NCBI RefSeq assembly: GCF_016862175.1
Contig: NZ_BOML01000052.1
Span: 62,001-126,000, forward strand
Source of the DNA: Paractinoplanes durhamensis
Lineage (GTDB): Bacteria > Actinomycetota > Actinomycetes > Mycobacteriales > Micromonosporaceae
DNA: 64,000 nucleotides
Direction of reading: 5' to 3'
Part shown: one piece after another, positions 1 through 7,589 of the stretch
Numbering within the stretch: position 1 is the first letter of the stretch
Layout: each line of letters opens with the position of its first letter
Program-made: the position numbers and the translations under genes
Notes under the pieces: generated by a model
What the model was told of the DNA's origin: nothing
Databases searched by the model: none
What the model saw: the letters and a program-made list of their open reading frames with translations, nothing else

Positions 1-2955
1 AGGCGGCGCGGATGCGCTGGTGATCGCGAGCAAACGGTCGTCGGGGGACAACGCCAGATCCGACGGGACGGATGAGAATCCGCGCACCGGTTGGCGAGGG
101 CCGCCGAGGGTGAGGGCGAGAATCTCGCCGGGCTCGTTGCCGCCGACGATCGCGGTGCCGTCACGAGTAACCGCTACCACCGCGCCGAGCTCGCCGAACT
201 CGGAATCGTCGAGGGTTTCCGGTCGCCATCCGGTCGCGGCGCGCCAGGCGCGCACGGGCTCGTTCGTCGCACCGCCGAACAGCGTGCCGTCCGCAGCGAA
301 CCCGACGCTCCGCACCGTGGATCCCAGCGTGGCAAGCCGCCGTCCGTCGGCGCGACGCACCACCTCGGCGTTGTCCGTGCCGACCACCGCCAGATACTTC
401 CCGTCCTGGCTCACCGCGAGCCTGACAGCACCCGGGACGCCGGTACGGATCGAGCCGAGCACGTGGCCGGTCGCCGGATCCCAGGCGGCGACCGAGCCGG
501 CCGGAGTCACGTCGGAACGGCTGGCCACCACCGCGGAGGCGTCGGGCAGCCAGGCGACCGCGCCGATTCCGGGTAGCCGCCGCCGAAGACTGCCGCCCGG
601 CACGTCCCAGATCGCGACGCCATCGACCGCCGCAGCCCCGCCTGCCAGGTAACGCCCGTCCGGGGAGAAGCTCAGCGACAGCAACAGCCGCTCTTCGGCC
701 GGATGCCGCAGTTCCCGGCCGACCTGCCGCTGAGTCACGCTGTCCCAGAGCTGGACCCGCCCGTCCGCGAAGCCCACCGCGACCAGCCGAGCGTCCGGGC
801 TCACCGCGACGGCCACCGCTCCGGGCTCCGAGCCGAGCTGCCCCGAGACAACCGCATGCTGGGCGAACAGCAGGGCACCGCGAGCTTCGGCGGTGTCGGC
901 TGCCTGCCATGCCCGTAACGCGTCCCGCACCGACCTGTCCGGCTCCGCCAAGAACTCGGCGCGGGATTGCGCCGCGTACTGCCGTGACGTCGCATACCGC
1001 CGTTCCAGGTCCGCCTGGACCCGCTGCCGCCAAACCACCAGTCCGCCGACGCCTACGAGCACCAGGGCGGCGGCAAGCCCGGCGACCAGTTGCCGCAGCC
1101 GCCGGTTGCTGCGCTGTTGCGCCAGCTCCTGTGCCTGAGCCGCCACCTCCGACGCGGCCAGGAAACGCCGTTGCAGCGGCGACACCTCACCATGGTCGGC
1201 GGCCCACTCCCGGGCGGCCGCCAATCGTGCACCCCGGTACAGCGCGTCGGGGTCCTCGCCGGTTGCCGACCACTCCGCGGCGGCCTGAGCGAGCCACTGC
1301 CGCAGCAGGATCTCCTCGCGCGCCTCCACCAGCCAGCCGGCCAGCCGCGGCCACCCGGTCAGCAACGCCTCATGGCTGATCTCCACCGTGCCTTCCCCGG
1401 TGGTGACCAAGCGCGCCTCGATCATCGGGCGAAGCACCACCGCGTCGGTCTCCAGCGGGGTGGAGCGACGACGGACCGGCCTGTCGTCCACGACGGTTAC
1501 CAGACTGAGCAACGCCGCCCGCATCGCCGTGCGCGCGGCGTCGTTCAGGTCGAGATAGATGCGCTCGGCCGTCTCCGCGACGGCCCGGCGGATGCTGCCG
1601 GTCCGGCGATAGCCGTTCACCGTCATGGTGGCGCCCTCGCGGCGCTCCCACGTGGCGCGCAGAGCGTGACCCAACAGTGGCAGCGCCCCCGGTGGATAGT
1701 CAGGGGCACCTAGATCAGTGAGCAGCAGTTCCTCAAGCCCGGGCTCGATGGCAAGACCTGCCTCGGTGGCGGGCTCGCGAATGGCCCGGCGGAGGTCCTC
1801 CCCGCCCAGCGGACCCACCACGACCTGCCCGGCGCCGAGCATGGGAACCATGGGCGCCAGCTCTGTGCACTGCGGGTAGAAATCGGCGCGCACCGCAACA
1901 ATCAACAATGCGGGGCGAGACGCAGCGAGCGCTTCCACGAACGCCGCCCGTTCCGCCGGGTCGGTGCACTGGGTGAAGATTTCCTCGAACTGGTCGACCA
2001 GGATGACGAAACGGTCGGTCTCGAGCGCACCAACCCGACCGGTGTACTCGGCCAGCGGGTTCGCGCCGGGCGTCATGACCAGCCACGGCCAGCCGGCGAC
2101 CTCCTTACCGAGACCGTTGTTCGCCACCGCAGGCCATACTCCGGCCCGCAACAACGACGACTTACCGACACCCGAGACACCGACCACCACCAGCGGCGGC
2201 CCGCCGACGAGCTGCTCACTGAGCCGCCCGAGCAACTCGTCGACCAGAGTCTCCCGGCCCCGGAAGAACCGCGCCTCCAGAGCATCGAAGCTCGCCAACC
2301 CGGGATAGGGCGAAACATCCATGTCCGCGGGAGGCACCGCCGTCACTCGGACACCTGCCTGCCGATCGGTCAGATCCTGCTGGATCCGCGCCGTGACAAC
2401 CAGCGACTGACGCAACATGTCCGTCTGCAACCGCTGCTCGCGGGCCTGCTCCGCGAGCTGATGACCGATCTGCGCAAGCGATCGGCTCGCCTCTCTCGCC
2501 AAGACGTCGAGCGACCCGAAGGCGGCGGCCAGTTCCGCCCGGCCCTGCTCATCGGCAGCCCGCAAAGCAACGTCCACCGCGTCGATCGCCGTCAGCAGAC
2601 CGGCTACCTCCTCGCGCAGCGCGACGTCACCAGCCTCCAGCCGAGCCAGCAACTCGCCGGCGACAGCCTCCCGCCACTCCTCCTGCGAGACCACAGACCT
2701 GTCACCAAGCCGGCCCGCAGCCGACGCCAGCGCGTCGGAGAGGTAATTGCTACCCATCCCCCCGAGCTGACCAAGCGCCGCGGCATACTCAGTCGACGCA
2801 CCGAGCGCAGCACCCGCGACCGGCGCGACCGCCGACGCGGCAAGAAAAGCGACGATGCTGTACGGACCCGCCCGACGCAACCCTGAGCCGACGGTACGAG
2901 CCCACGACCGTATAGCGGCACGGGACTTCTCGACCGGCGTCGCGGTGATTTTCAT
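1..2955 (-). CDS. STAND NTPase (nSTAND1-like) with WD40 propeller, 3' end cut by window edge
   Basis: The minus-strand frame is open from an ATG at 2955 to the window edge (985 codons seen, no stop). In order: a hydrophobic stretch near residues 31-50; a helical region; then the signature PYPGLASFDALEARFFRGRE that opens nSTAND1 domains. A P-loop GVSGVGKS (K265) and Walker B-like ILVDQFEE (D321) follow. A strong transmembrane helix lies near 627-650, then at least five WD40-like blades (SPDxRxVAVGFADGRVxLWD type) run to the edge. The family are regulated NTPase switches whose propeller senses a ligand, used in signalling, cell death and phage sensing; the ligand here is unknown. It is divergent from the small helical protein/NB-ARC pair at 3228-6100. 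Plus-strand frames over this gene look like shadows. Confidence 0.85.
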   Translation of the reverse strand, partial: MKITATPVEKSRAAIRSWARTVGSGLRRAGPYSIVAFLAASAVAPVAGAALGASTEYAAALGQLGGMGSNYLSDALASAAGRLGDRSVVSQEEWREAVAGELLARLEAGDVALREEVAGLLTAIDAVDVALRAADEQGRAELAAAFGSLDVLAREASRSLAQIGHQLAEQAREQRLQTDMLRQSLVVTARIQQDLTDRQAGVRVTAVPPADMDVSPYPGLASFDALEARFFRGRETLVDELLGRLSEQLVGGPPLVVVGVSGVGKSSLLRAGVWPAVANNGLGKEVAGWPWLVMTPGANPLAEYTGRVGALETDRFVILVDQFEEIFTQCTDPAERAAFVEALAASRPALLIVAVRADFYPQCTELAPMVPMLGAGQVVVGPLGGEDLRRAIREPATEAGLAIEPGLEELLLTDLGAPDYPPGALPLLGHALRATWERREGATMTVNGYRRTGSIRRAVAETAERIYLDLNDAARTAMRAALLSLVTVVDDRPVRRRSTPLETDAVVLRPMIEARLVTTGEGTVEISHEALLTGWPRLAGWLVEAREEILLRQWLAQAAAEWSATGEDPDALYRGARLAAAREWAADHGEVSPLQRRFLAASEVAAQAQELAQQRSNRRLRQLVAGLAAALVLVGVGGLVVWRQRVQADLERRYATSRQYAAQSRAEFLAEPDRSVRDALRAWQAADTAEARGALLFAQHAVVSGQLGSEPGAVAVAVSPDARLVAVGFADGRVQLWDSVTQRQVGRELRHPAEERLLLSLSFSPDGRYLAGGAAAVDGVAIWDVPGGSLRRRLPGIGAVAWLPDASAVVASRSDVTPAGSVAAWDPATGHVLGSIRTGVPGAVRLAVSQDGKYLAVVGTDNAEVVRRADGRRLATLGSTVRSVGFAADGTLFGGATNEPVRAWRAATGWRPETLDDSEFGELGAVVAVTRDGTAIVGGNEPGEILALTLGGPRQPVRGFSSVPSDLALSPDDRLLAITSASAPP

Positions 2956-3227
2956 CGATGCAATCGTTGCACAATCACGCCACCAGGTACGGGACTCAAA
3001 TCATCAGTCTCGATCGAGCGGCAAGCGGGAAGCCCGGTCAGATCAGCGATCCGTAGCCCTCGTCCCCACGCGTGCCGCAGACCCACCGCAAGATCGTCGA
3101 ATATTCGCAGCTCAACGCACATCCTGCGGCCGGATTGCTGGCGTGCTTTGCCGCCGTCCGCGAGTGTGCGATTCTGCGTAGTGTTTCGGTGACACCCGGT
3201 GATCAATGTGGAGGGTTCAGGCTTCTG

Positions 3228-3620
3228 ATGGTCGATGTAATCGTGGCGGCGTTGGCCGCGGGTGCGACGGCGGGGGTGTCCGGCACGGCATCGGAGGCCG
3301 TCAAGGACGCCTATGGAGTGTTGAAGGCGCTGCTACGGCGCAGGTTCACCGGCCGTGAGGCGGCTCGGGCAGCGCTGGAGGCGGAGCAGACCGAGCCTGG
3401 AGTGTGGCAGGCCGCGATCGGTCAGGATTTGCAGGACTGCGGGGCCGCGACTGATGAGCAGGTTCTGGCGGCGGCACGGGAACTGCTGTCCCTTGTTGAT
3501 CCGAGGGTGGGCGCGACATTCACCATTGGCTCGGTGCAGGGTGCGGCAGGTCAGTTCAACGCGCCGGTGTCGTTCGATATGCGGAGCCAGCTCCCCCCAC
3601 CACCGCCGGTAGCCGGGTAG
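3228..3620 (+). CDS. Small helical (Bell-like) protein with C-terminal amyloid-like motif
   Basis: This 130-residue protein starts at ATG 3228, with GGAGGG about 12 bases upstream. The first 20 residues are Ala/Gly-rich and hydrophobic and could form an amphipathic or membrane-active helix. Residues 20-90 are helical, and residues 118-130 are a Pro-rich tail. Just before the tail sits SVQGAAGQFNAPVSF (102-116), a Gly/Asn/Gln-containing beta-prone motif. A matching motif begins the protein of the next gene, 44 bp downstream. A helical domain plus C-terminal amyloid motif beside an NLR with the same N-terminal motif is the layout of Bell-domain/BASS pairs. There, the receptor templates amyloid folding of the partner and triggers a membrane-targeting death domain. 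Assignment to Bell is by pattern only; no catalytic residues are seen. Confidence 0.7.
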   Translation: MVDVIVAALAAGATAGVSGTASEAVKDAYGVLKALLRRRFTGREAARAALEAEQTEPGVWQAAIGQDLQDCGAATDEQVLAAARELLSLVDPRVGATFTIGSVQGAAGQFNAPVSFDMRSQLPPPPPVAG

Positions 3621-3664
3621 CGGCGGTTGCCGGCAGCGATCTGCTTGCCTCCGCACCGCCCCCG

Positions 3665-6100
3665 GTGGAGAGGACAACTGTTCACGGGGCGGCTGGAGTG
3701 TTTCTTGGCCCGGTGACTGTGGGTGGCCGGGAAGGGGTGTCGTGGCCGCACCGGGTCGGCGCGGTGCCGCGTCTGGCGGTGCGACGACAGAAGCGTCCGG
3801 CGGACGACCTGCTCGCCGCCGCGGTCGCGGCGGGCGGGACGGCGGTGGTGTGTCAGGTGCTTGCCGGTATGGGCGGTGTCGGAAAGACCCAGCTCGCCGC
3901 TGGTCTGGTTGAGCGTCTGTGGCAAGCCCGGAAGCTCGATTTGCTGGTGTGGGTGAGCGTGGGCAGCCGCGACGGTGTGCTCAGCGCCTACGCCCAAGCC
4001 GCGGCCGAGGTGACCGGACTGGAAGACCGCAATCCGCAGCAGGCGGCGGAGCGACTGCTGGCCTGGCTGGCCTCCACCGGCAGGCGGTGGCTGGTAGTGC
4101 TCGATGATGTGGCCGACCCACAGGACATGGCTGGATTGTGGCCACCTGATACGCGGTCGGGACGGACCATAGTGACCAGCCGCCGGCGGGACGCGGCTCT
4201 TGTCGATGGTCGGCAACTGGTCGATGTAGGCGTGTTCACCGCGCTGGAGGCTGTCGACTATTTACGGACCCGGTTGGGTGAACAGCCGCACCGCCTGGAC
4301 GAGGCCGACCGGCTCGCCGCTGACCTGGGCTACCTACCTCTGGCCTTGGCACAGGCTGCCGCTTACCTGCGCGATCTGGACCTGACCTGCGCAGGCTACC
4401 GGCGACGTCTGCATGCGCGGCGGTTGGACCGATTGCATCCGGCGGTACTGCCTGACGGACAGCAGCGGGCTGTTGCTGACACCTGGGGTCTGTCGATCGA
4501 TGCGGCCGACCGGCAGACCGGTGGGTTGGCAGCGATCGTGCTGAAAATGGCCGCCCTGCTCGACCCTAACGGTATCCCGATCCGGCTGTTCACCACCGAT
4601 GCCGCGCTCGGCTACTGGCGGCGGCAGCTCCGCCGGGAGGTGGATGCCGACGACGTCCACGACACGATCCGGGCTCTGTATCGGCTCGGTCTGGCCGAGA
4701 CCACCGCCGATCCCGACCTCGACGACCAGCTGCTACGGGTCCACGCACTGGTGCAGCGCGTAGTGCGGGAGAATACCGACGAACCGGTGCATGCCCCACT
4801 CGCCCGCGCCGCAGCCGACGCCCTCATCCAGGCCTGGCCCGAGACCGAACGCGACACCGCAACCAGCCGGCTCGCGCAGCTGCTTCGAGCGAACGCCACT
4901 AACCTGACCGCTGTCACGGCCGACCATTTGTGGTGCACAGCCGACGGCACTCCGGCCGCACACAGCGTGCTGTTCCGAGCCGGGAAAAGTCTCGGAGAGA
5001 TCGGCCTGGCCGATGCCGCACGCGATCACTACCAGCAACTGCACACCACCAGCCTGCGGGTACTCGGCCCGGACCACCGGGACACCCTGATCATCGGCAG
5101 CGATCGCGCAGGGTGGCAGGGTGTGGCTGGTGATCCGGCCGGGGCAGCCGCCGCGTACGAACGGCTGCTCACCGACCGGTTGCGGGTACTCGGCCCAGAC
5201 CACCCGGACATCTTGACCACCCGTGGCCAACTCGCCCGGTGGCAGGGCGCCGCGGGGGATCCGGCCGGGGCTGCCGCCGTCTCCGAACAGCTGCTCACGG
5301 ATCTGTTGCGGGTGCTCAGCCCAGACCATCCGAACACCCTCGCCGCCCGCCACAGCCTCGCCTACTGGCGAGGTGCCGCGGGGGATCCGGCCGGGGCCAC
5401 CACCGCCTCCGGACAGCTGCTCACCGACCGGTTGCGGGTACTCGGCCCAGACCACCCGCACACTTTGACCACCCGCCACAGCCTCGCCAACTGGCGAGGT
5501 GCCGCAGGGAATCCGGCCGTCGCCGTCACCGCCCTGGAGCAGCTACTCATCGACCAGTTGCGGGTGCTCGGCCCGAACCACCCGGACACCCTCGCCACCG
5601 GCCAGAGCCTCGCCAACTGGCGAGGTGCCGCAGGGAATCCGGCCGCGGCTGTCACCGCCCTGGAGCAGGTATTCACCGATGTACTCCGGGTACTCGGCTC
5701 TGACCATCCGGATACTCTGGCCACCCGCCACAGCCTCGCGCACTGGCACGGCGCCGCAGGGAATCCGGCTGCCGCCGTCACCGCCCTGGAGCAGCTACTC
5801 ACCGACCAGTTGCAGGTGCTCAGCCCGAACCACCCGGACACCCTCGCCACCCGCCACAGCCTCGCCAACTGGCGAGGTGCCGCAGGGAATCCGGCTGCCG
5901 CCGTCACCGCCCTGGAGCAGCTACTCACCGACCGGTTGCGGGTGCTCGGCCCGAATCACCCGCAAACCCTGAAAACTCGCCGCAGTGCCGCCAGTTGGCG
6001 CGGTGGCGCCGGGGATTCGGCCGGGACTGCCGCCGCATATGAGCATGTACTCACCGACCGGTTGCGGGTGCTCGGCCCGAATCACCCGCAAACTATTTAG
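3665..6100 (+). CDS. NB-ARC/TPR (NLR-like) protein with N-terminal amyloid-like motif
   Basis: This 811-residue protein starts at GTG 3665, the only reasonable start after the upstream stop at 3620. Residues 5-19 read TVHGAAGVFLGPVTV and align without gaps to residues 102-116 of the preceding protein. The NB-ARC domain has P-loop GMGGVGKTQ (68-76), Walker B LVVLDDV (143-149), a TSRRR sensor segment (171-175) and GYLPLAL (222-228). A winged-helix-like region follows. From about residue 452 come eight complete 42-residue TPR-type repeats and a ninth cut off after 24 residues by the TAG. Known NLR logic suggests the TPRs sense a ligand, NB-ARC oligomerises, and the N-terminal motif passes the signal to the partner. 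The stop lies 62 bp from a tRNA gene. Confidence 0.85.
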   Translation: MERTTVHGAAGVFLGPVTVGGREGVSWPHRVGAVPRLAVRRQKRPADDLLAAAVAAGGTAVVCQVLAGMGGVGKTQLAAGLVERLWQARKLDLLVWVSVGSRDGVLSAYAQAAAEVTGLEDRNPQQAAERLLAWLASTGRRWLVVLDDVADPQDMAGLWPPDTRSGRTIVTSRRRDAALVDGRQLVDVGVFTALEAVDYLRTRLGEQPHRLDEADRLAADLGYLPLALAQAAAYLRDLDLTCAGYRRRLHARRLDRLHPAVLPDGQQRAVADTWGLSIDAADRQTGGLAAIVLKMAALLDPNGIPIRLFTTDAALGYWRRQLRREVDADDVHDTIRALYRLGLAETTADPDLDDQLLRVHALVQRVVRENTDEPVHAPLARAAADALIQAWPETERDTATSRLAQLLRANATNLTAVTADHLWCTADGTPAAHSVLFRAGKSLGEIGLADAARDHYQQLHTTSLRVLGPDHRDTLIIGSDRAGWQGVAGDPAGAAAAYERLLTDRLRVLGPDHPDILTTRGQLARWQGAAGDPAGAAAVSEQLLTDLLRVLSPDHPNTLAARHSLAYWRGAAGDPAGATTASGQLLTDRLRVLGPDHPHTLTTRHSLANWRGAAGNPAVAVTALEQLLIDQLRVLGPNHPDTLATGQSLANWRGAAGNPAAAVTALEQVFTDVLRVLGSDHPDTLATRHSLAHWHGAAGNPAAAVTALEQLLTDQLQVLSPNHPDTLATRHSLANWRGAAGNPAAAVTALEQLLTDRLRVLGPNHPQTLKTRRSAASWRGGAGDSAGTAAAYEHVLTDRLRVLGPNHPQTI
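5018..6097 (+). repeat. 126-bp tandem repeats encoding 42-residue TPR units
   Basis: Repeat units begin at 5018, 5144, 5270, 5396, 5522, 5648, 5774, 5900 and 6026; the last is only 72 bp long. Units 4 to 7 are nearly identical at DNA level, which suggests recent homogenisation or unit duplication. Each encodes a two-helix TPR-like unit with core TDxLRVLGPxHPDTLxTRHSL. The array is coding, not a CRISPR: there is no spacer-like unique sequence and the frame is kept throughout. Confidence 0.9.
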
Positions 6101-6162
6101 CCAACTCGGCCAGGGGTGGCGCACTGTGGGAGAGGCGGAACAAAGTCAGCCCACGGCATTCG

Positions 6163-6233
6163 AGGTCGTAGCCGGGATCGAACCGGCGTGTTCCGCTTTG
6201 CGGGCGGCTCCCTCACCACTCGGGCATACGACC
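6163..6233 (-). tRNA. tRNA-Cys (GCA), divergent, C33
   Basis: On the minus strand a 7-bp acceptor stem (GGTCGTA/TACGACC), a CCC/GGG D-stem and a T-arm GCCGG-TTCGATC-CCGGC fold cleanly, with U at discriminator position 73 as in tRNA-Cys. The anticodon stem is four pairs (CCGC/GCGG) plus a G-A mismatch. Its loop is CCGCAAA, giving anticodon GCA but C instead of U at position 33. It may be a degenerate or specialised tRNA. Confidence 0.7.
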
Positions 6234-6238
6234 GTGCG

Positions 6239-6311
6239 TGCCCCCGGCTGGACTCGAACCAGCGGCCCCGGCGCTCGGAACGCCGTGCTCTTTCCGCTGA
6301 GCTACGAGGGC
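6239..6311 (-). tRNA. tRNA-Arg (CCG)
   Basis: The acceptor stem GCCCTCG/CGGGGGC has one T-G pair. The D-arm is GTAGCTCAGCGGAAAGAGC and the anticodon arm CGGCG-TTCCGAG-CGCCG reads CCG. The T-arm is GCTGG-TTCGAGT-CCAGC and position 73 is A. It reads CGG codons, which are abundant in this genome. It lies 5 bp from the tRNA-Cys gene. Confidence 0.9.
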
Positions 6312-6315
6312 GAAG

Positions 6316-6388
6316 TGTCGCCGGGTGGAGTCGAACCACCGGCCGCCGCCTTATCAGGGCGGTGCTCTACCTGCTGAGCTACGGCGAC
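6316..6388 (-). tRNA. tRNA-Ile (GAT)
   Basis: The acceptor stem is GTCGCCG/CGGCGAC, the anticodon arm CCGCC-CTGATAA-GGCGG (anticodon GAT), the T-arm GGTGG-TTCGACT-CCACC, and position 73 is A. It is first of the Ile-Arg-Cys trio in the direction of transcription. Spacing of 4-5 bp suggests one precursor transcript. Confidence 0.9.
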
Positions 6389-6444
6389 GTGAAACGCTGC
6401 GGAATTCGATTGCGCGCCGGCCCGCGGCCGCACCTAATAGCTCC

Positions 6445-7059
6445 ATGATTGCTGGAGACGTCACCAGAGCCGCGACCCTCGCCCGCGAGACGCTCGCGGC
6501 AGCCGTCGGGCTCGACTGGGAACAGCCCGCCGACGAGCTGGAGTGGAGCTGTTGGGAGACCGTCGAGCACATGATCGACGACCTTTTTGCGTACGCCGCT
6601 CAGCTCGCCCCGGCGCACCCGTCGACCACGACGCACGTGCCGTTCGGCTGGCAGCATTTCCGTGAGGGCGGCCCGGAGCTGACCGTTTTCGTCGACCGCA
6701 AGGAGGGCCCGGCCGGGCTGCTGCACGTCTTCGAGGCGTCCGCGGCCATGCTCGCGGCCCAGGTCGCCTACGTTCCGCCGGACCGGATTTCGTTCCACTG
6801 GTACGGGCCGTCCGACGCGTCCGGCTTCGCCGCGATGGGGGTCACCGAGATCCTCGTCCACACCCACGACGTGGCCGCCGGTCTCGGCCTCGACTGGTCG
6901 CCGCCGGCGGACCTGTGCACCGGGGCGCTGCGCCGCCTGTTCCCGGACGCGCCCGCCGGACACGAGCCGTGGCCGACCCTGCTGTGGTCCACCGGCCGGA
7001 CGGAGCTACCTGGTCATCAACGGCGGACGTCGTGGAAGTGGGACGGCACTCCTACCTGA
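6445..7059 (+). CDS. Maleylpyruvate isomerase/DinB-like family protein
   Basis: This 204-residue protein starts at ATG 6445. The N-terminal half has the pattern WSCWETVEHMIDDLFAYAAQLA, typical of mycothiol-dependent maleylpyruvate isomerase N-terminal (DinB-like four-helix) proteins. A later segment VTEILVHTHDVAAGLGLDW carries His residues placed as in that fold's metal site. Family members act in mycothiol-dependent metabolism or have unknown substrates; the actual reaction cannot be read from sequence. The gene is inserted between tRNA genes on the opposite strand, so it is antisense to the tRNA transcripts. Confidence 0.75.
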   Translation: MIAGDVTRAATLARETLAAAVGLDWEQPADELEWSCWETVEHMIDDLFAYAAQLAPAHPSTTTHVPFGWQHFREGGPELTVFVDRKEGPAGLLHVFEASAAMLAAQVAYVPPDRISFHWYGPSDASGFAAMGVTEILVHTHDVAAGLGLDWSPPADLCTGALRRLFPDAPAGHEPWPTLLWSTGRTELPGHQRRTSWKWDGTPT

Positions 7060-7068
7060 TGAAGAACG

Positions 7069-7141
7069 CTGCGGGCGGAGGACTCGAACCTCCAACCTCC
7101 CGGTTCAGAGCCGGGTGTGCTGCCCATTGCACCAGCCCGCA
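7069..7141 (-). tRNA. tRNA-Gln (CTG)
   Basis: The acceptor stem is TGCGGGC/GCCCGCA with U1-A72, as is usual for tRNA-Gln. The anticodon arm CCGG-CTCTGAA-CCGG reads CTG, the T-arm is GGAGG-TTCGAGT-CCTCC, and position 73 is G. No CCA is encoded. Confidence 0.9.
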
Positions 7142-7143
7142 TC

Positions 7144-7172
7144 CGGCCGGCGGGGTGATGGCCCGCCGGCCG
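7144..7172. terminator. GC-rich hairpin between two tRNA genes
   Basis: Perfect 11-bp arms CGGCCGGCGGG (7144-7154) and CCCGCCGGCCG (7162-7172) enclose a 7-nt loop. No clear U-run follows on either strand. It may end or help process the tRNA-Gly transcript. Confidence 0.5.
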
Positions 7173-7250
7173 TTCTCAGCGCCGGGACAGCACGGCCCAC
7201 TGCCGTGCCCACGGACAAAATCCGGTCACCCGTTTGCGCTGATCGATTAC

Positions 7251-7326
7251 TGGAGCGGCTGGCCGGCCTCGAACCGGCGACCTCCACCATGGCGAGGTGG
7301 CGCTCTTCCCGCTGAGCTACAACCGC
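7251..7326 (-). tRNA. tRNA-Gly (GCC), CCA-encoded, C33
   Basis: The acceptor stem GCGGTTG/CAGCCGC has one T-G pair. The D-arm is GTAGCTCAGCGGGAAGAGC and the T-arm GCCGG-TTCGAGG-CCGGC. Position 73 is T, followed by a genomically encoded CCA. The anticodon arm is CCACC-TCGCCAT-GGTGG: anticodon GCC, but position 33 is C. Of the five tRNAs here it is the only one with an encoded CCA. Confidence 0.85.
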
Positions 7327-7362
7327 ATGCATTGTCATCCGCTGTGGAGTTGTCAAGGAAAC

Positions 7363-7399
7363 AAAAAAGCCGCCGCCCCGGATCGGGAAAGGCGGCGGC
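7363..7399 (-). terminator. Rho-independent terminator, minus strand
   Basis: On the minus strand, arms GCCGCCGCC and GGCGGCGGC (9 bp, positions 7391-7399 and 7369-7377) are followed by six T residues (7363-7368). It lies upstream of tRNA-Gly, and the only candidate feeding it is the small ORF at 7420-7491. Confidence 0.85.
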
Positions 7400-7419
7400 A
7401 CGAGCCGAGAAGGGCGCTG

Positions 7420-7491
7420 CTAAATGCGCCACCTGCCGCCGGTAGGAGAGCCGGACTGCTGAATACAGCCGATCGTGGCTTGCCGGAACAT
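7420..7491 (-). CDS. Candidate 23-residue small protein
   Basis: ATG at 7491 is preceded by GGGAGA with 5-nt spacing, a good Shine-Dalgarno. The frame reads MFRQATIGCIQQSG through to the C-terminus GGRWRI and stops with TAG at 7420. A strong intrinsic terminator starts 21 bp later on the same strand. The flanking coding genes are on the other strand, so this unit explains the otherwise orphan terminator. The peptide is polar with one Cys and no obvious signal or membrane segment. I do not recognise it; it could be a small protein, a leader peptide, or chance within a small RNA. Confidence 0.4.
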   Translation of the reverse strand: MFRQATIGCIQQSGSPTGGRWRI

Positions 7492-7589
7492 CCGCTTCTC
7501 CCTGCTCGGTCGTCGGTGGTGATCCATACGGTAAAGACCCCCGGGGCGGCGGGCAACGCATTTACCGCCGGCCTGAAAGAATCAAGAGC

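Noticed and set aside
20..1713. Several plus-strand ORFs of 150-210 codons in the first 1.7 kb
   Set aside because: They are Arg/Pro/Ala-rich shadows of the minus-strand STAND gene, which shows a P-loop, a membrane helix and WD40 blades in one uninterrupted frame.
5018..6097. Possible CRISPR-like array
   Set aside because: The 126-bp units have no unique spacers and encode in-frame TPR repeats.
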